From Opitutus sp. GAS368 (GTDB taxonomy: Bacteria > Verrucomicrobiota > Verrucomicrobiia > Opitutales > Opitutaceae), in assembly GCA_945869845.1 (NCBI GenBank), contig CAMBRG010000001.1, forward strand, positions 36,478 to 100,477: a DNA stretch of 64,000 bases. The letters run 5' to 3'. The notes under the pieces were generated by a model. That model was not told the DNA's origin, did not search any database, and saw only the letters and a program-made list of their open reading frames with translations. A program made the translations under genes and the position numbers. This document shows, piece after piece, positions 19,849 to 29,030 of the stretch; position 1 is the stretch's first letter; each line of letters begins with the position of its first letter.

Positions 19849-21605
19849 GGGTTCGCTTTATTTTTTCCCAGCTTGGCTGGCGGGTTGGCCGCGGCGAGCT
19901 GGCCGTAGGGTGGATTCCAGATCCAGGGAAGCACATCGGTCCGCCGGGCCCAGGCCTCCCACTGCGCCACCATGGTCTGCACGCGGGCGGTTTCCGTGGC
20001 CGCGAGATTGTGCGTTTCAGTCCGATCGGCTGCCATGTCGTAGAGTTCCCACGCGCCGGCGGGGCCCTTGGCGACGAGTTTCCACGGATCGTCGCGCACG
20101 GCACGGTTGCCCTCGTGTTCGAAGAAGATCGGTTCCTTGCGGACGACTGACTGGCCGGAGAAGGCCGGCCGCAGGCTCACGCCGGCAAGCGGATGCAGGT
20201 TCTCACTCGCTCGCTGCAGTGGATACGTCGCGCCGGCGAGGTCGATGCAGGTCGCCATGAGATCGATGAGATGGGCGGGCTGACGCTCGAGGGCGTTGCG
20301 CCGGGACGCCGGGATGCCCGCGGGCCAATGGGCGACGAGCGGCGAACTGATGCCGCCTTCATGCACCCAATGTTTGAATTCGCGGAAAGGGGTGTTGCTC
20401 ACGTTGGCCCAGCCCTCGCCATAGGCGACATAGGTGTCAGCCGCGCCCGGCATAACGCCGTAGCCCTGCCGCATGGGGAAGCCGTCCCGGGTCTGTTTGG
20501 GAATCATGTCTGGCTGAAGATAGTCCGCCGCGAGCGGTGGCAGCGTCGGGCTCGCGGCCCGGGGCGCCGGTGGTCGGGTGCGGGCGCGGCCGAGGTTTTC
20601 GGCACAGCCGCCGTTGTCCTGGAGAAACAGGATGAGGGTGTTCTCGTATTGCCCGGTGCGCTTCAATTCCGCCACTAGCCGGCCGATCCCTTGATCGAGG
20701 CAATCGATCATCGCAGCGTAAACTTCCATGCAGCGGATTTCGAAGGCGCGGTCCGACACGTCGCTCCAGGCGCCGCCGGCCTGGGGGGCGGTCTGCCAGC
20801 GTGGATCGAGCAGACCGAGTTGCTTCATCTTCGCCACGCGGGTCGCGCGGATCGCATCGTAACCGGCGTCATATTTTCCTTGGTATTTCGCGACGTCGGC
20901 TTCCTTCGCGTGCATCGGCCAATGGGGCGCGGTGTGGGCGACATACATGAAGAACGGCTCGGTGGTGTGGGCACGCGCATGATCGGCGACAAAGCTGGCC
21001 GCGTGATCGTTGATCGCGTCGGTATAGTAGAACTCCGCCGGCCGGTAGGCCGGATCGGCGAAAGGTGAGATCAGCGTATTATCGCGGGTGAGCGAGTTGG
21101 GGTCGTAGAAACTGCCGGCGCCGTGGATTGTGCCATAGAATCGGTCGAAGCCGCGTTGCAGGGGCCAGTTGTGTTTCTCTGATTCACCCGTGGGATTCAC
21201 CTTTTTGGTGACGTGCCACTTGCCGACCATGTAGCTGCGATACCCAGCCGGCTTCAGCGCTTCGGCGATGGTGAGGCTGCGACGATTCAGATCGCCGCGA
21301 TATCCCTCAAGTTTGCGGTCGTCCATCATGTGCCCGATGCCGGCTTGGTGCGGATACAAGCCCGTGAGTAGCGAGGCGCGGGTAGGGCAGCAGCGGGCCG
21401 TGTTGTAGAACTGAGTGAAACGCACGCCTTCGCGCGCCAGTGCGTCGAGATTGGGCGTGGCAATCTCGCCGCCGTAGCAGCCGAGGTCCGAGTAGCCCAT
21501 GTCATCGGCCATGATGACGATGATGTTGGGGCGGCGCGGCTCGGCGGCGAAAGCGACGTTCCAGCCAAGGAGCAGAAGGAAGAGGTAAATTTGAGGTGTT
21601 TTCAT
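19845..21605 (-). CDS. Sulfatase (S1 type) 10, arylsulfatase-like
   Basis: RPNIIVIMADDMGYSDLGCYGGEIATPNLD; NTARCCPTRASLLTGLYPHQAGIGHM; GKWHVT. Confidence 0.95.
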   Translation of the reverse strand: MKTPQIYLFLLLLGWNVAFAAEPRRPNIIVIMADDMGYSDLGCYGGEIATPNLDALAREGVRFTQFYNTARCCPTRASLLTGLYPHQAGIGHMMDDRKLEGYRGDLNRRSLTIAEALKPAGYRSYMVGKWHVTKKVNPTGESEKHNWPLQRGFDRFYGTIHGAGSFYDPNSLTRDNTLISPFADPAYRPAEFYYTDAINDHAASFVADHARAHTTEPFFMYVAHTAPHWPMHAKEADVAKYQGKYDAGYDAIRATRVAKMKQLGLLDPRWQTAPQAGGAWSDVSDRAFEIRCMEVYAAMIDCLDQGIGRLVAELKRTGQYENTLILFLQDNGGCAENLGRARTRPPAPRAASPTLPPLAADYLQPDMIPKQTRDGFPMRQGYGVMPGAADTYVAYGEGWANVSNTPFREFKHWVHEGGISSPLVAHWPAGIPASRRNALERQPAHLIDLMATCIDLAGATYPLQRASENLHPLAGVSLRPAFSGQSVVRKEPIFFEHEGNRAVRDDPWKLVAKGPAGAWELYDMAADRTETHNLAATETARVQTMVAQWEAWARRTDVLPWIWNPPYGQLAAANPPAKLGKNKANP

Positions 21606-23098
21606 GGGCCGGAAGATTCGTCGAAGCCGGGTTTGCGCAGGCCGCGGCCGGTAATTTTCTGCAACGAATCGCCGAGGTCACCTCGGGCGGCATCCGCGGC
21701 GGCGATCAGACGCTGCACGAGGTCGGGCTGGGCGGCGGCGACGTTGCGGCTCTCGCTGGGATCATCGTCGATGTTGTAAAGCGAAAGCTCGAGCTGCTCC
21801 ACCCGGTAGCCATGACGAGTGGCGATGCCCTCGACGCCGGATTGCGTGATGGAGGTGGGCGCGAGTTTGCCGAAATTGGACGGCTTGCCGGCGCGGCCAG
21901 GCTCGGCGGCGACGGTGATGTAGGGATGCGCGAAGTGCAGTTTCCACGGGCCGCTGCGCAGGGCGTGCAACGCGGTGCCGGAGTAGAAGAACATCGCGTC
22001 GTGTGGCGCGCGGGCGGCGGGTTCGCCGAGGAGCAGGGCTTTGGCCGAGCGTCCGTCGGTCTTGAGCGTCGGGGCCTTGCCGCCGATGAGCTCGGTAAAC
22101 GTCGGCAACCAATCGAGGGCCATGAAGGGTGTCGCGGAGACGCGCGCCGCGGGCACGCGGCCGGGCCAGCGCGCGAGGCACGGCACGCGCACGCCGCCTT
22201 CGAAGACGGTGAGCTTGCCCTCGCGGAGCGGTAGCGCGGAACCGGCGTGTTCGCCGTAGGAGAGAAACGGGCCGTTGTCCGACATGAAGATCACGAGCGT
22301 GCGCTCGTCGAGCCCGAGGCGTTTGAGCGTGGCGAACAGGTCGCCGACGGCGGCATCGAGTTCCTCCATGACATCGCCGTAAAGACCGGCGCCGGAGCGG
22401 CCCTTAAATTTTTCCGAGGCGAAGATCGGGACGTGGGGCATCACGTAGGGCAGATAGACAAAGAACGGACGGGCGGCGTTGCGCTCGATGAAGCTGATCG
22501 CGCGAGCGGTGCTGCGGGCGGTGAACTGCGATTGGTCGGGATCGAGCTCGATGATGGTTTCGCCGTCGTAGAGCGGGAGCGGCGGCATTTCTGGCGCGAG
22601 CGACGGGTGGTATTTGGAGTTGTCGTTGGAGTAGGGGATGCCGAGCCATTCGTCGAAGCCGTGGCGGAGCGGGTGGAACTTGAGGCGCGTGCCGAGGTGC
22701 CATTTACCGGCGCCGAGGGTGGTGTAACCGCGGGCCTTAAACATCTCGGGCATGGTCCACTCGGCCTCGGCGATGCCGTCGCGGCTGGTGTGATTGTAGG
22801 CGCCCTGCATGCCGAGACGGTTGGGGTAGACGCCGGTCATCAGTGCGGCGCGCGAGGCGGTGCACACGGCTTGGGCGACGTAGTGCTGGGTGAAACGCGT
22901 GCCCTCCGCGGCCATGCGGTCGAGGTGCGGGGTCTTGAAGCCCCGGGCACCCTGGGTGCCCATGTCGGCGTAGCCCATATCGTCGACGACGATCAGAATG
23001 ACGTTGGGCGGAGCGGGCTCGGCGGCGCGAGCGGTCGCGGCGGAACAAGCAAGAAGGAGAGAAAGAGAGAAGGTTAGAAGCAGGGTCGAATGGGGCAT
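21602..23098 (-). CDS. Sulfatase (S1 type) 11
   Basis: PPNVILIVVDDMGYADMGTQGARGFKTPHLD; CTASRAALMTG; GKWHLG; start MPHSTLLLTF (ORF to 23212). Confidence 0.95.
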   Translation of the reverse strand: MPHSTLLLTFSLSLLLACSAATARAAEPAPPNVILIVVDDMGYADMGTQGARGFKTPHLDRMAAEGTRFTQHYVAQAVCTASRAALMTGVYPNRLGMQGAYNHTSRDGIAEAEWTMPEMFKARGYTTLGAGKWHLGTRLKFHPLRHGFDEWLGIPYSNDNSKYHPSLAPEMPPLPLYDGETIIELDPDQSQFTARSTARAISFIERNAARPFFVYLPYVMPHVPIFASEKFKGRSGAGLYGDVMEELDAAVGDLFATLKRLGLDERTLVIFMSDNGPFLSYGEHAGSALPLREGKLTVFEGGVRVPCLARWPGRVPAARVSATPFMALDWLPTFTELIGGKAPTLKTDGRSAKALLLGEPAARAPHDAMFFYSGTALHALRSGPWKLHFAHPYITVAAEPGRAGKPSNFGKLAPTSITQSGVEGIATRHGYRVEQLELSLYNIDDDPSESRNVAAAQPDLVQRLIAAADAARGDLGDSLQKITGRGLRKPGFDESSGP

Positions 23099-23168
23099 AG
23101 GGGAGATAGTTTGAAAGGGACAGCCGAGGCGAGTTGAAGGAAGCGGTGCGTGAGAAAAAAGCCCGTGG

Positions 23169-24662
23169 TCAGCGGATTTTTTGGTCGGGTAACTCCTGTT
23201 TGATGCCGGCATCGAGCGGCATCCGATCGTTCTGCGACGTGAGGCCGACTTCGAGCATCACCTTGACGAGTTCCGCCTGCAGGTCGCGCAGGACCGCGGC
23301 GTAGTGTGGCCGGTCGATCAGGTTGTGCCGCTCCTCGGGATCGAATTCGATGTTGTAGAGCTCGGCCTTGTGGCGGTCGGGGCCGCCGTCGCCGTGGGGT
23401 GAGCGCGTGTATTTCCATGACTCGGTGCGCACGCTGCGGACGTTGGGGGTGTAGGGGAACTGCTTCTCGTAGTTGTAATGGTAGAGCCAGGATTTGCGCC
23501 AAGCGTCGTCGCCCTGTTGCACCAGCTTTTTCCACGACCGCCCGTGGATGCCGGTGAGCGCGGGCGCGCGGGCGAGGTCGAGCAGGCTCGGGGCGATATC
23601 GACGGTGAGCACCTGCTGGTCGACGATTTTCGGCGCGGTGACGGGCGTCAGGCCGGGGAAACGCACGATCTGCACGATGCGGATGCTGGGCTCGTGCGCG
23701 GTGCGCTTGTCCACCATGCCGTGCTCGCCGTTGAGGATGCCGTTGTCGCTCATGAAAACGATGATGGTGTTGTCCAGTTCGCCGCGCGCGCGGAGCAGCT
23801 CGTAGAGACGGCCCACGCTGTCATCGACCGAGAGAATTGTGCCCCAATAGGCGCGCGTCATCGCTTCGAAGTCCTTCACCGCGGCGGGCGAGTCGTCGGG
23901 GAATTTCTTCCGCCAATCGAAGAGCGGCCCGTAGATGCCGTGCCAGGTGTTGAGCCGCTCGCGGATCCACGAGGGTTTGTCATCGAGCATGAACGCGGTC
24001 TCCGGATAGGGCACGCGGACGGAGTCGAAGGCCTTTTCGTATTTCGGCTCGGGGAGGTAGAAACTGTGTGGGGCTTTGTGGCCGATCAGCATGAGCCAGG
24101 GCTTGCCGTCCCGCGGCCGGGAGAGCCACTCCTCAGCCATGTCGGTGACGACGGTGGTGTAGTAGCCTTTAACGACCTCGCGCTTCTGGCCGTGGAAATT
24201 GAATTCGGTGTCGAAGTATTTTCCCTGCCCTTTGTGGGTCACGAACCAGTTAAAGCCGGGGCGTGGATCATCGTTGTTCTCGCCCATGTGCCATTTGCCG
24301 AAATAGGCGGTGTCGTAGCCGGCGGCCTGCAGCACGGCAGGGAAGCTTTTCAGCCCGGCGGGATACTCTGTGAAGTTATTGGTCACGCCATGCGCGTGGG
24401 CGTAGAGCCCGCTCAGGATGCTCGCGCGGCTCGGCGAGCAGAGCGACGTCGTGCAAAACGCGTTTTTAAAATGCACGCCCTCCCGCCCGAGGCGATCGAT
24501 GTGCGGAGTCTTGAGGTGCTTGTTGCCGGCGAGGCCGAGCGCGTCCCAGCGCTGGTCGTCGGTCAGGATGAAAAGTATATTGGGCGAGCGGTCCGCGGCG
24601 GCGAAAGCGCTGGCGGCGAGGGCGACGGCGAGAACGCCGAGGAGTGATCGGATGGGGGGCAT
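23169..24662 (-). CDS. Sulfatase (S1 type) 12, N-acetylglucosamine-6-sulfatase-like
   Basis: [51 protein letters not shown]. Confidence 0.93.
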   Translation of the reverse strand: MPPIRSLLGVLAVALAASAFAAADRSPNILFILTDDQRWDALGLAGNKHLKTPHIDRLGREGVHFKNAFCTTSLCSPSRASILSGLYAHAHGVTNNFTEYPAGLKSFPAVLQAAGYDTAYFGKWHMGENNDDPRPGFNWFVTHKGQGKYFDTEFNFHGQKREVVKGYYTTVVTDMAEEWLSRPRDGKPWLMLIGHKAPHSFYLPEPKYEKAFDSVRVPYPETAFMLDDKPSWIRERLNTWHGIYGPLFDWRKKFPDDSPAAVKDFEAMTRAYWGTILSVDDSVGRLYELLRARGELDNTIIVFMSDNGILNGEHGMVDKRTAHEPSIRIVQIVRFPGLTPVTAPKIVDQQVLTVDIAPSLLDLARAPALTGIHGRSWKKLVQQGDDAWRKSWLYHYNYEKQFPYTPNVRSVRTESWKYTRSPHGDGGPDRHKAELYNIEFDPEERHNLIDRPHYAAVLRDLQAELVKVMLEVGLTSQNDRMPLDAGIKQELPDQKIR

Positions 24663-24691
24663 GGGAAGGGGTGAACGTGATGGGCTGGGGC

Positions 24692-26200
24692 TTAACGAAC
24701 CTGCCCTTGCTCGCGGACCTGCGCCAAGAGGCGGGTCAATTCCGCGACCTTATCGGGGTGGCTCGCGTAGAGATTTTTTTTCTGACCGAGGTCGCGGGCG
24801 AGGTCGTAGAGTTCGCCGGGTTGGTCGTTTTTCGCGTAGCCGTTTTCTTCGTTCACCCAATCGGGCACGCGGGAATGGGCGCCGGTTTTCGCGGCGATCA
24901 GGACCCAGTTCTCGTGGCGGATCGCATAGGCATCCTTGAAGGTGTTGTGCACGATCGTGCGGCGGGGGCCGGGCGCGTTGGCTTTCCAGACCGGTAGCAG
25001 GTTGTAGCTGTCGGGCGCGGCCCCGGCCGGCACGTCGGCTCCGGCTGCGGCTGCGAGCGTGGCCATGAGGTCTACCTGACCGACCAAGGCGTGACTCACG
25101 CTGGCCGCCGGCACGACCCCGGGCCATTTCACGATGAACGGCACGCGATGTCCGCCCTCGTAGAGGTCGCGTTTGAGTCCGCGCAACGGGCCGGAACTGC
25201 GGTGCTGGAACGCGCGGACGCGCTCATAGGCGTAGTGTTCGGCGCCGTTGTCGGCGGAGAAAATGACGATCGTGTTCTGGGCGAACCCGTGCTCCTCCAG
25301 CGCGCGCAAAATCCGGCCGACTGCGGCATCGGTCTGCACCATGAAATCCCCGTAGCCGCCGGCCTGCGACTTGCCGCGATACTCCTCGGTCGGGACGATC
25401 GGGGCGTGCGGTGAGTTGAAGGGCGCGTAGAGGAAGAACGGCTCACTCCGGCCCTTCTGCGCCGCGATCCAATCGACGGCCTTCTCGGTGAGGCGCGGGA
25501 CGACGGCGTAAAAGTCCCAGCCCGGTGTCATCGGTCCGGGCCGCGCCTCCCAATTACCCTCCGCGGTCTGGGGCGTGATTTTCAGCGGGACGCTGGGGTG
25601 GGTGATAACGCGGTCGTTTTCAAACCAAGCGTAGGGCGGGAAGTTCGGGACATCATCGCCGAAGTAATAGTCGAAGCCGTGCGCGAGCGGCCCGCCGGAG
25701 ATGGGTTTGGACCAGTCAAAATCTTCGGGCGCGTAGATTTTATCTGAACCCCTTTCGGCGGCTTTTGGTTTCGTGCCGGGCTTTAGGATGTCGTTCCAAT
25801 TCCAGCCCAAATGCCATTTGCCGATGCAGGCCGTGCGATAGCCCCGCGGCTTAAGAATTTCGGGCAGGGTAAGCTCGGCGGCGTCGAGGGCCGGCGGGCC
25901 GAAGGAATTCACGATGCCGTGAAACTTACGCCAGTGAAACCGCCCGGTCAGGAGCGCGTAGCGGCTCGGGGTGCAGACGCCCGAGGAACTGTGCGCGTCG
26001 GTGAAACGCATGCCCTCGCGCGCGAGCCGGTCGAGATTTGGGGTGGGGATCTTCGAATCGGGATTTTGGAGGCCGAGGTCGCCGTAGCCCATGTCGTCGG
26101 CGTAAAGGATGACGATGTTGGGCCGTTCGGCCGCGTGCGCACCGGCGATCGTAACGGCGAAGCAAAGCAACGTAGCGGGGATGCGCAAAAGACGGTTCAT
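24692..26200 (-). CDS. Sulfatase (S1 type) 13
   Basis: [55 protein letters not shown]; start [10 protein letters not shown]. Confidence 0.95.
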   Translation of the reverse strand: MNRLLRIPATLLCFAVTIAGAHAAERPNIVILYADDMGYGDLGLQNPDSKIPTPNLDRLAREGMRFTDAHSSSGVCTPSRYALLTGRFHWRKFHGIVNSFGPPALDAAELTLPEILKPRGYRTACIGKWHLGWNWNDILKPGTKPKAAERGSDKIYAPEDFDWSKPISGGPLAHGFDYYFGDDVPNFPPYAWFENDRVITHPSVPLKITPQTAEGNWEARPGPMTPGWDFYAVVPRLTEKAVDWIAAQKGRSEPFFLYAPFNSPHAPIVPTEEYRGKSQAGGYGDFMVQTDAAVGRILRALEEHGFAQNTIVIFSADNGAEHYAYERVRAFQHRSSGPLRGLKRDLYEGGHRVPFIVKWPGVVPAASVSHALVGQVDLMATLAAAAGADVPAGAAPDSYNLLPVWKANAPGPRRTIVHNTFKDAYAIRHENWVLIAAKTGAHSRVPDWVNEENGYAKNDQPGELYDLARDLGQKKNLYASHPDKVAELTRLLAQVREQGQVR

Positions 26201-26303
26201 AGCGAAAGCGGGTTCAGGGAAATTGGGGTGAAAGGCGAAAATCGTCGGTGCCGATGATCGGGGCAACGGCGGGTTGAGTTATACCGGTATTTGTTGAGTT
26301 TTA

Positions 26304-26350
26304 GACCCAAACCTACGGGCAAGATGCCCGTGCCACCCCGGAAGCCGAAG
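26304..26350. repeat. Palindromic intergenic repeat, acgggcaagatgccc family
   Basis: gacccaaacctacgggcaagatgcccgtgccaccccggaagccgaag. Confidence 0.65.
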
Positions 26351-26374
26351 TCTGAAACTCAACCGCCATTGGTA

Positions 26375-27775
26375 TTAGTCGCGGTCGGGGCGGCGCGGGG
26401 CGAGCGGGAAATCGGGATTCTCGGTGCGGGCGGAAGTGAGCAGGGCGGTGAGGCGGGCGGCGATCTCGGGTTGGGCGGAGGCGAGGTTTTCTTTTTCGCC
26501 GATATCGTCGCGGAGCTGGTAGAGCTCGACCGGTCGGTTGGCGGCGGCGCGGTAGAGTTTCCAGTCGCCCTCGCGGACGGCCTGTTGCGGGGCGGCTTCC
26601 CAGTAGTGATGGCTGCGCCGAATCTGCCGAGCGGGCGGGCCGAGCAGCGTGGGAACAAGCGAAACGCCGTCGATGGCGGTGGGTGGATCGGCGCGGGCGA
26701 GTTCGGCAAAGGTCGGCGCCATATCGGCAAAATCCGAGACGAGATCGGAGGTGCGTCCGGGAGCGATGCGACCGGGCCAGCGGGCGATGAAAGGCACGCG
26801 AATGCCGCCTTCGTAGAGGGTGAACTTGAGGCCCCGCAACGGGCCGGCGCTTTGAAAAAACTCGGGGTCTTGGCCGCCGGCGGTGATCGGGCCGTTGTCG
26901 CTGGTGAAGATGATGAGGGTGTTTTCGGAGAGTTTGAGTTCGTCGAGTAAGTCGAGCAGTCGGCCGATATCGCGGTCGAGGCGGGTGATCATCGCAGCGC
27001 GGACGGCGCGGGGTTCGTGCTGGGGGGCGTAAGTTTTTCCGCCGGGAAACGGTTTGGGCTCGGGCCAACGGTCGCGATATTCGGCGAGCGAATCGGCGGG
27101 GACGGCGACCTCGGCATGCGGCGTCGTGAAGGCGCCGAAAAAGAAGAACGGGCGGTCTTGGTGGCGGCGGACGAAATCGAGCGTTTCGCGGATGAACAGG
27201 TCTTGCGAATACAGGGCGCGGCCGCCGGCGGTGTTTTCCGGGATTTCGACGCGCTGGCCGTTTTTCCAAAGGTGGTCGGGGTAGTGGGTGTGGGCGTGGG
27301 TCTGGTCGATGTAGCCAAAGAATTCGTCGATGCCCTGAGCGGCGGGCGCGCCCGTGCTTTCGAGCGTGCCGAGGCCCCACTTGCCCACGCCGCCGGTGGC
27401 GTAACCGGCGGCCTTAAGCGCGGAGGGGAACGTGCGGTCGGTGGCGCGGAGGGGAAGTTTGCTGTTGGCGCGGATGGGGGCGTGGCCGCCGTGCAGCCCG
27501 GTGAAGAGCACGGTGCGCGAAGGCTGGCACGAGGGCGCGCCGGCGTAGTGCTGGGTGAAGCGAATGCCCTCCTGCGCCATGCGATCGAGGCGGGGCGTGC
27601 GGATGAGTTTCTGGCCGTAGCTCCCGAGGTCGCCGTAGCCGAGATCGTCGGCCAGTAGGTAGATGATGTTGGGCGGACGGGCGGTGGCGGGGGAGGCCGG
27701 GGCGGAGAGGGAGATGGAGAGAAGGAGGGAAAGAGCGAGGGCGAGACGGAGCGGTTGAGGAGGGAGAGGCGACAT
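26375..27775 (-). CDS. Sulfatase (S1 type) 14
   Basis: PPNIIYLLADDLGYGDLGSYGQ; CQPSRTVLFTGLHGGHAPIRAN; GKWGLG. Confidence 0.95.
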   Translation of the reverse strand: MSPLPPQPLRLALALSLLLSISLSAPASPATARPPNIIYLLADDLGYGDLGSYGQKLIRTPRLDRMAQEGIRFTQHYAGAPSCQPSRTVLFTGLHGGHAPIRANSKLPLRATDRTFPSALKAAGYATGGVGKWGLGTLESTGAPAAQGIDEFFGYIDQTHAHTHYPDHLWKNGQRVEIPENTAGGRALYSQDLFIRETLDFVRRHQDRPFFFFGAFTTPHAEVAVPADSLAEYRDRWPEPKPFPGGKTYAPQHEPRAVRAAMITRLDRDIGRLLDLLDELKLSENTLIIFTSDNGPITAGGQDPEFFQSAGPLRGLKFTLYEGGIRVPFIARWPGRIAPGRTSDLVSDFADMAPTFAELARADPPTAIDGVSLVPTLLGPPARQIRRSHHYWEAAPQQAVREGDWKLYRAAANRPVELYQLRDDIGEKENLASAQPEIAARLTALLTSARTENPDFPLAPRRPDRD

Positions 27776-27780
27776 GGGGA

Positions 27781-28983
27781 TTATCGGCGGGAACTGCGGG
27801 CGAGCCCCGTAATTTTTTGTTTTTTGGCAACGGCCTTAGTCTCATCGGCCCAAGCGATAAGTTTTTGGCGGAGCAGTTCCTTTGAGGGGAGATAGAGCTG
27901 ATACTCTTTGGCGTGGATGTTGGCGTCTTTCGGGAGCGTGAGCTTCACGACGGCGTCTTTCTTTTCTTTGCAGATCAGCAGGCCGACGGTCGGGTTTTCG
28001 TCCGGCAGCCGCACTTCGCGGTCGTAGTGGTTCACATACATTTGCATCTGGCCGAGGTCCTGGTGCGTGAGTTTGTCGAGCTTGAGGTCGATCACGACGT
28101 AGCAGCGCAGGATCCGGTTGTAGAAAACGAGGTCGAGGAAGTAGTGGTCGCCATCGAAGGTGAACCGTTTCTGGCGGGCCTCGAAGAGGAAGCCCTTGCC
28201 GAGCTCGAGGAGGAATTTTTCGAGTTGGCCGATGAGCGCAGATTCGAGATCGGATTCAGAGAAGCGGGTCTGTTCGCCGAGGCCGAGAAATTCGAGGACG
28301 AGGGGTTCTTTGAAAAGGTCCTCTGGCTTCGTGATGAGTTGGCCCTCGCGGGCGAGACGCTTGATCCCCGCCCGGTCGCGGCTGAGGGCGAGACGTTCGT
28401 AGAGGCAGGAGATTTTTTGGCGGCGAAGTTCTGGCACGGACCAGCCGGAGTTGGTGGCTTCGATTTCGTAGAAACTGCGCTCGGCTGGGTCTTTGATCGA
28501 GAGGAGTTCGACGTAGTGAGTCCAACTGAGGGTGAAGGGCCGGCTGAATTTCCCAGCAGGCTGCTGGGAAATCTTGATCGCCGACTTTACCGACGGCTTC
28601 GGTTGAATCCGAGGCCGAGGCAATTTCCCAGTAGGCTGCTGGGAAATTGAGGCCACTCGATCCCGCCAAAGGAGGAAAAATTTCCGCATGTATTCGAGAT
28701 TGGACCGGGAGAAGCCCTTGCCGAATTCCTGTGTCAGCCGCGCGGACAGCTCGCCCAGTAGCTCCCCTCCATACTCCGCGCGCTTCGCGCCTTTTTGCTC
28801 GTGCTCCACGATGCGGCGGCCGATTTCGAAATTCGTCAGCACCTGAAGCGTATCCACCACTGAGGCCGCGCCGCGTCGCGCCAATTGAATGAGGTCGCGG
28901 ACTTCGACGATGAGCGGGGCAAGATCGCCGGGTTTCGTTTTCGCGGCGGCGGTTCGCCGGGTGGGAAGGTTTTTCTTTTTCAT
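27781..28983 (-). CDS. DUF1016/YhcG-type PDDEXK nuclease domain protein
   Basis: Start MKKKNLPTRRTAAAKTKPG at 28981-28983 (ORF to 29757 over-extends antisense into sulfatase 15); GKGFSRSNLEYMRKFFLLW, SWTHYVELLSIKDPAERSFYE, FYNRILRCYVVIDLKLDKLTHQDLGQMQMYVNHYD. Confidence 0.93.
   Translation of the reverse strand: MKKKNLPTRRTAAAKTKPGDLAPLIVEVRDLIQLARRGAASVVDTLQVLTNFEIGRRIVEHEQKGAKRAEYGGELLGELSARLTQEFGKGFSRSNLEYMRKFFLLWRDRVASISQQPTGKLPRPRIQPKPSVKSAIKISQQPAGKFSRPFTLSWTHYVELLSIKDPAERSFYEIEATNSGWSVPELRRQKISCLYERLALSRDRAGIKRLAREGQLITKPEDLFKEPLVLEFLGLGEQTRFSESDLESALIGQLEKFLLELGKGFLFEARQKRFTFDGDHYFLDLVFYNRILRCYVVIDLKLDKLTHQDLGQMQMYVNHYDREVRLPDENPTVGLLICKEKKDAVVKLTLPKDANIHAKEYQLYLPSKELLRQKLIAWADETKAVAKKQKITGLARSSRR
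28548..28572. repeat. Intragenic perfect palindrome atttcccagca-ggc-tgctgggaaat, copy 1
   Basis: 11-bp arms, inside DUF1016-type gene. Confidence 0.8.
28622..28648. repeat. Intragenic near-palindrome aatttcccagtaggctgctgggaaatt, copy 2
   Basis: Near-identical to 28548..28572, 74 bp away, inside same gene. Confidence 0.8.
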
Positions 28984-29030
28984 CGGCAGGTGACTCTCGG
29001 AGGAGAAAGCGCGCAGACCTCGGGGTATTT

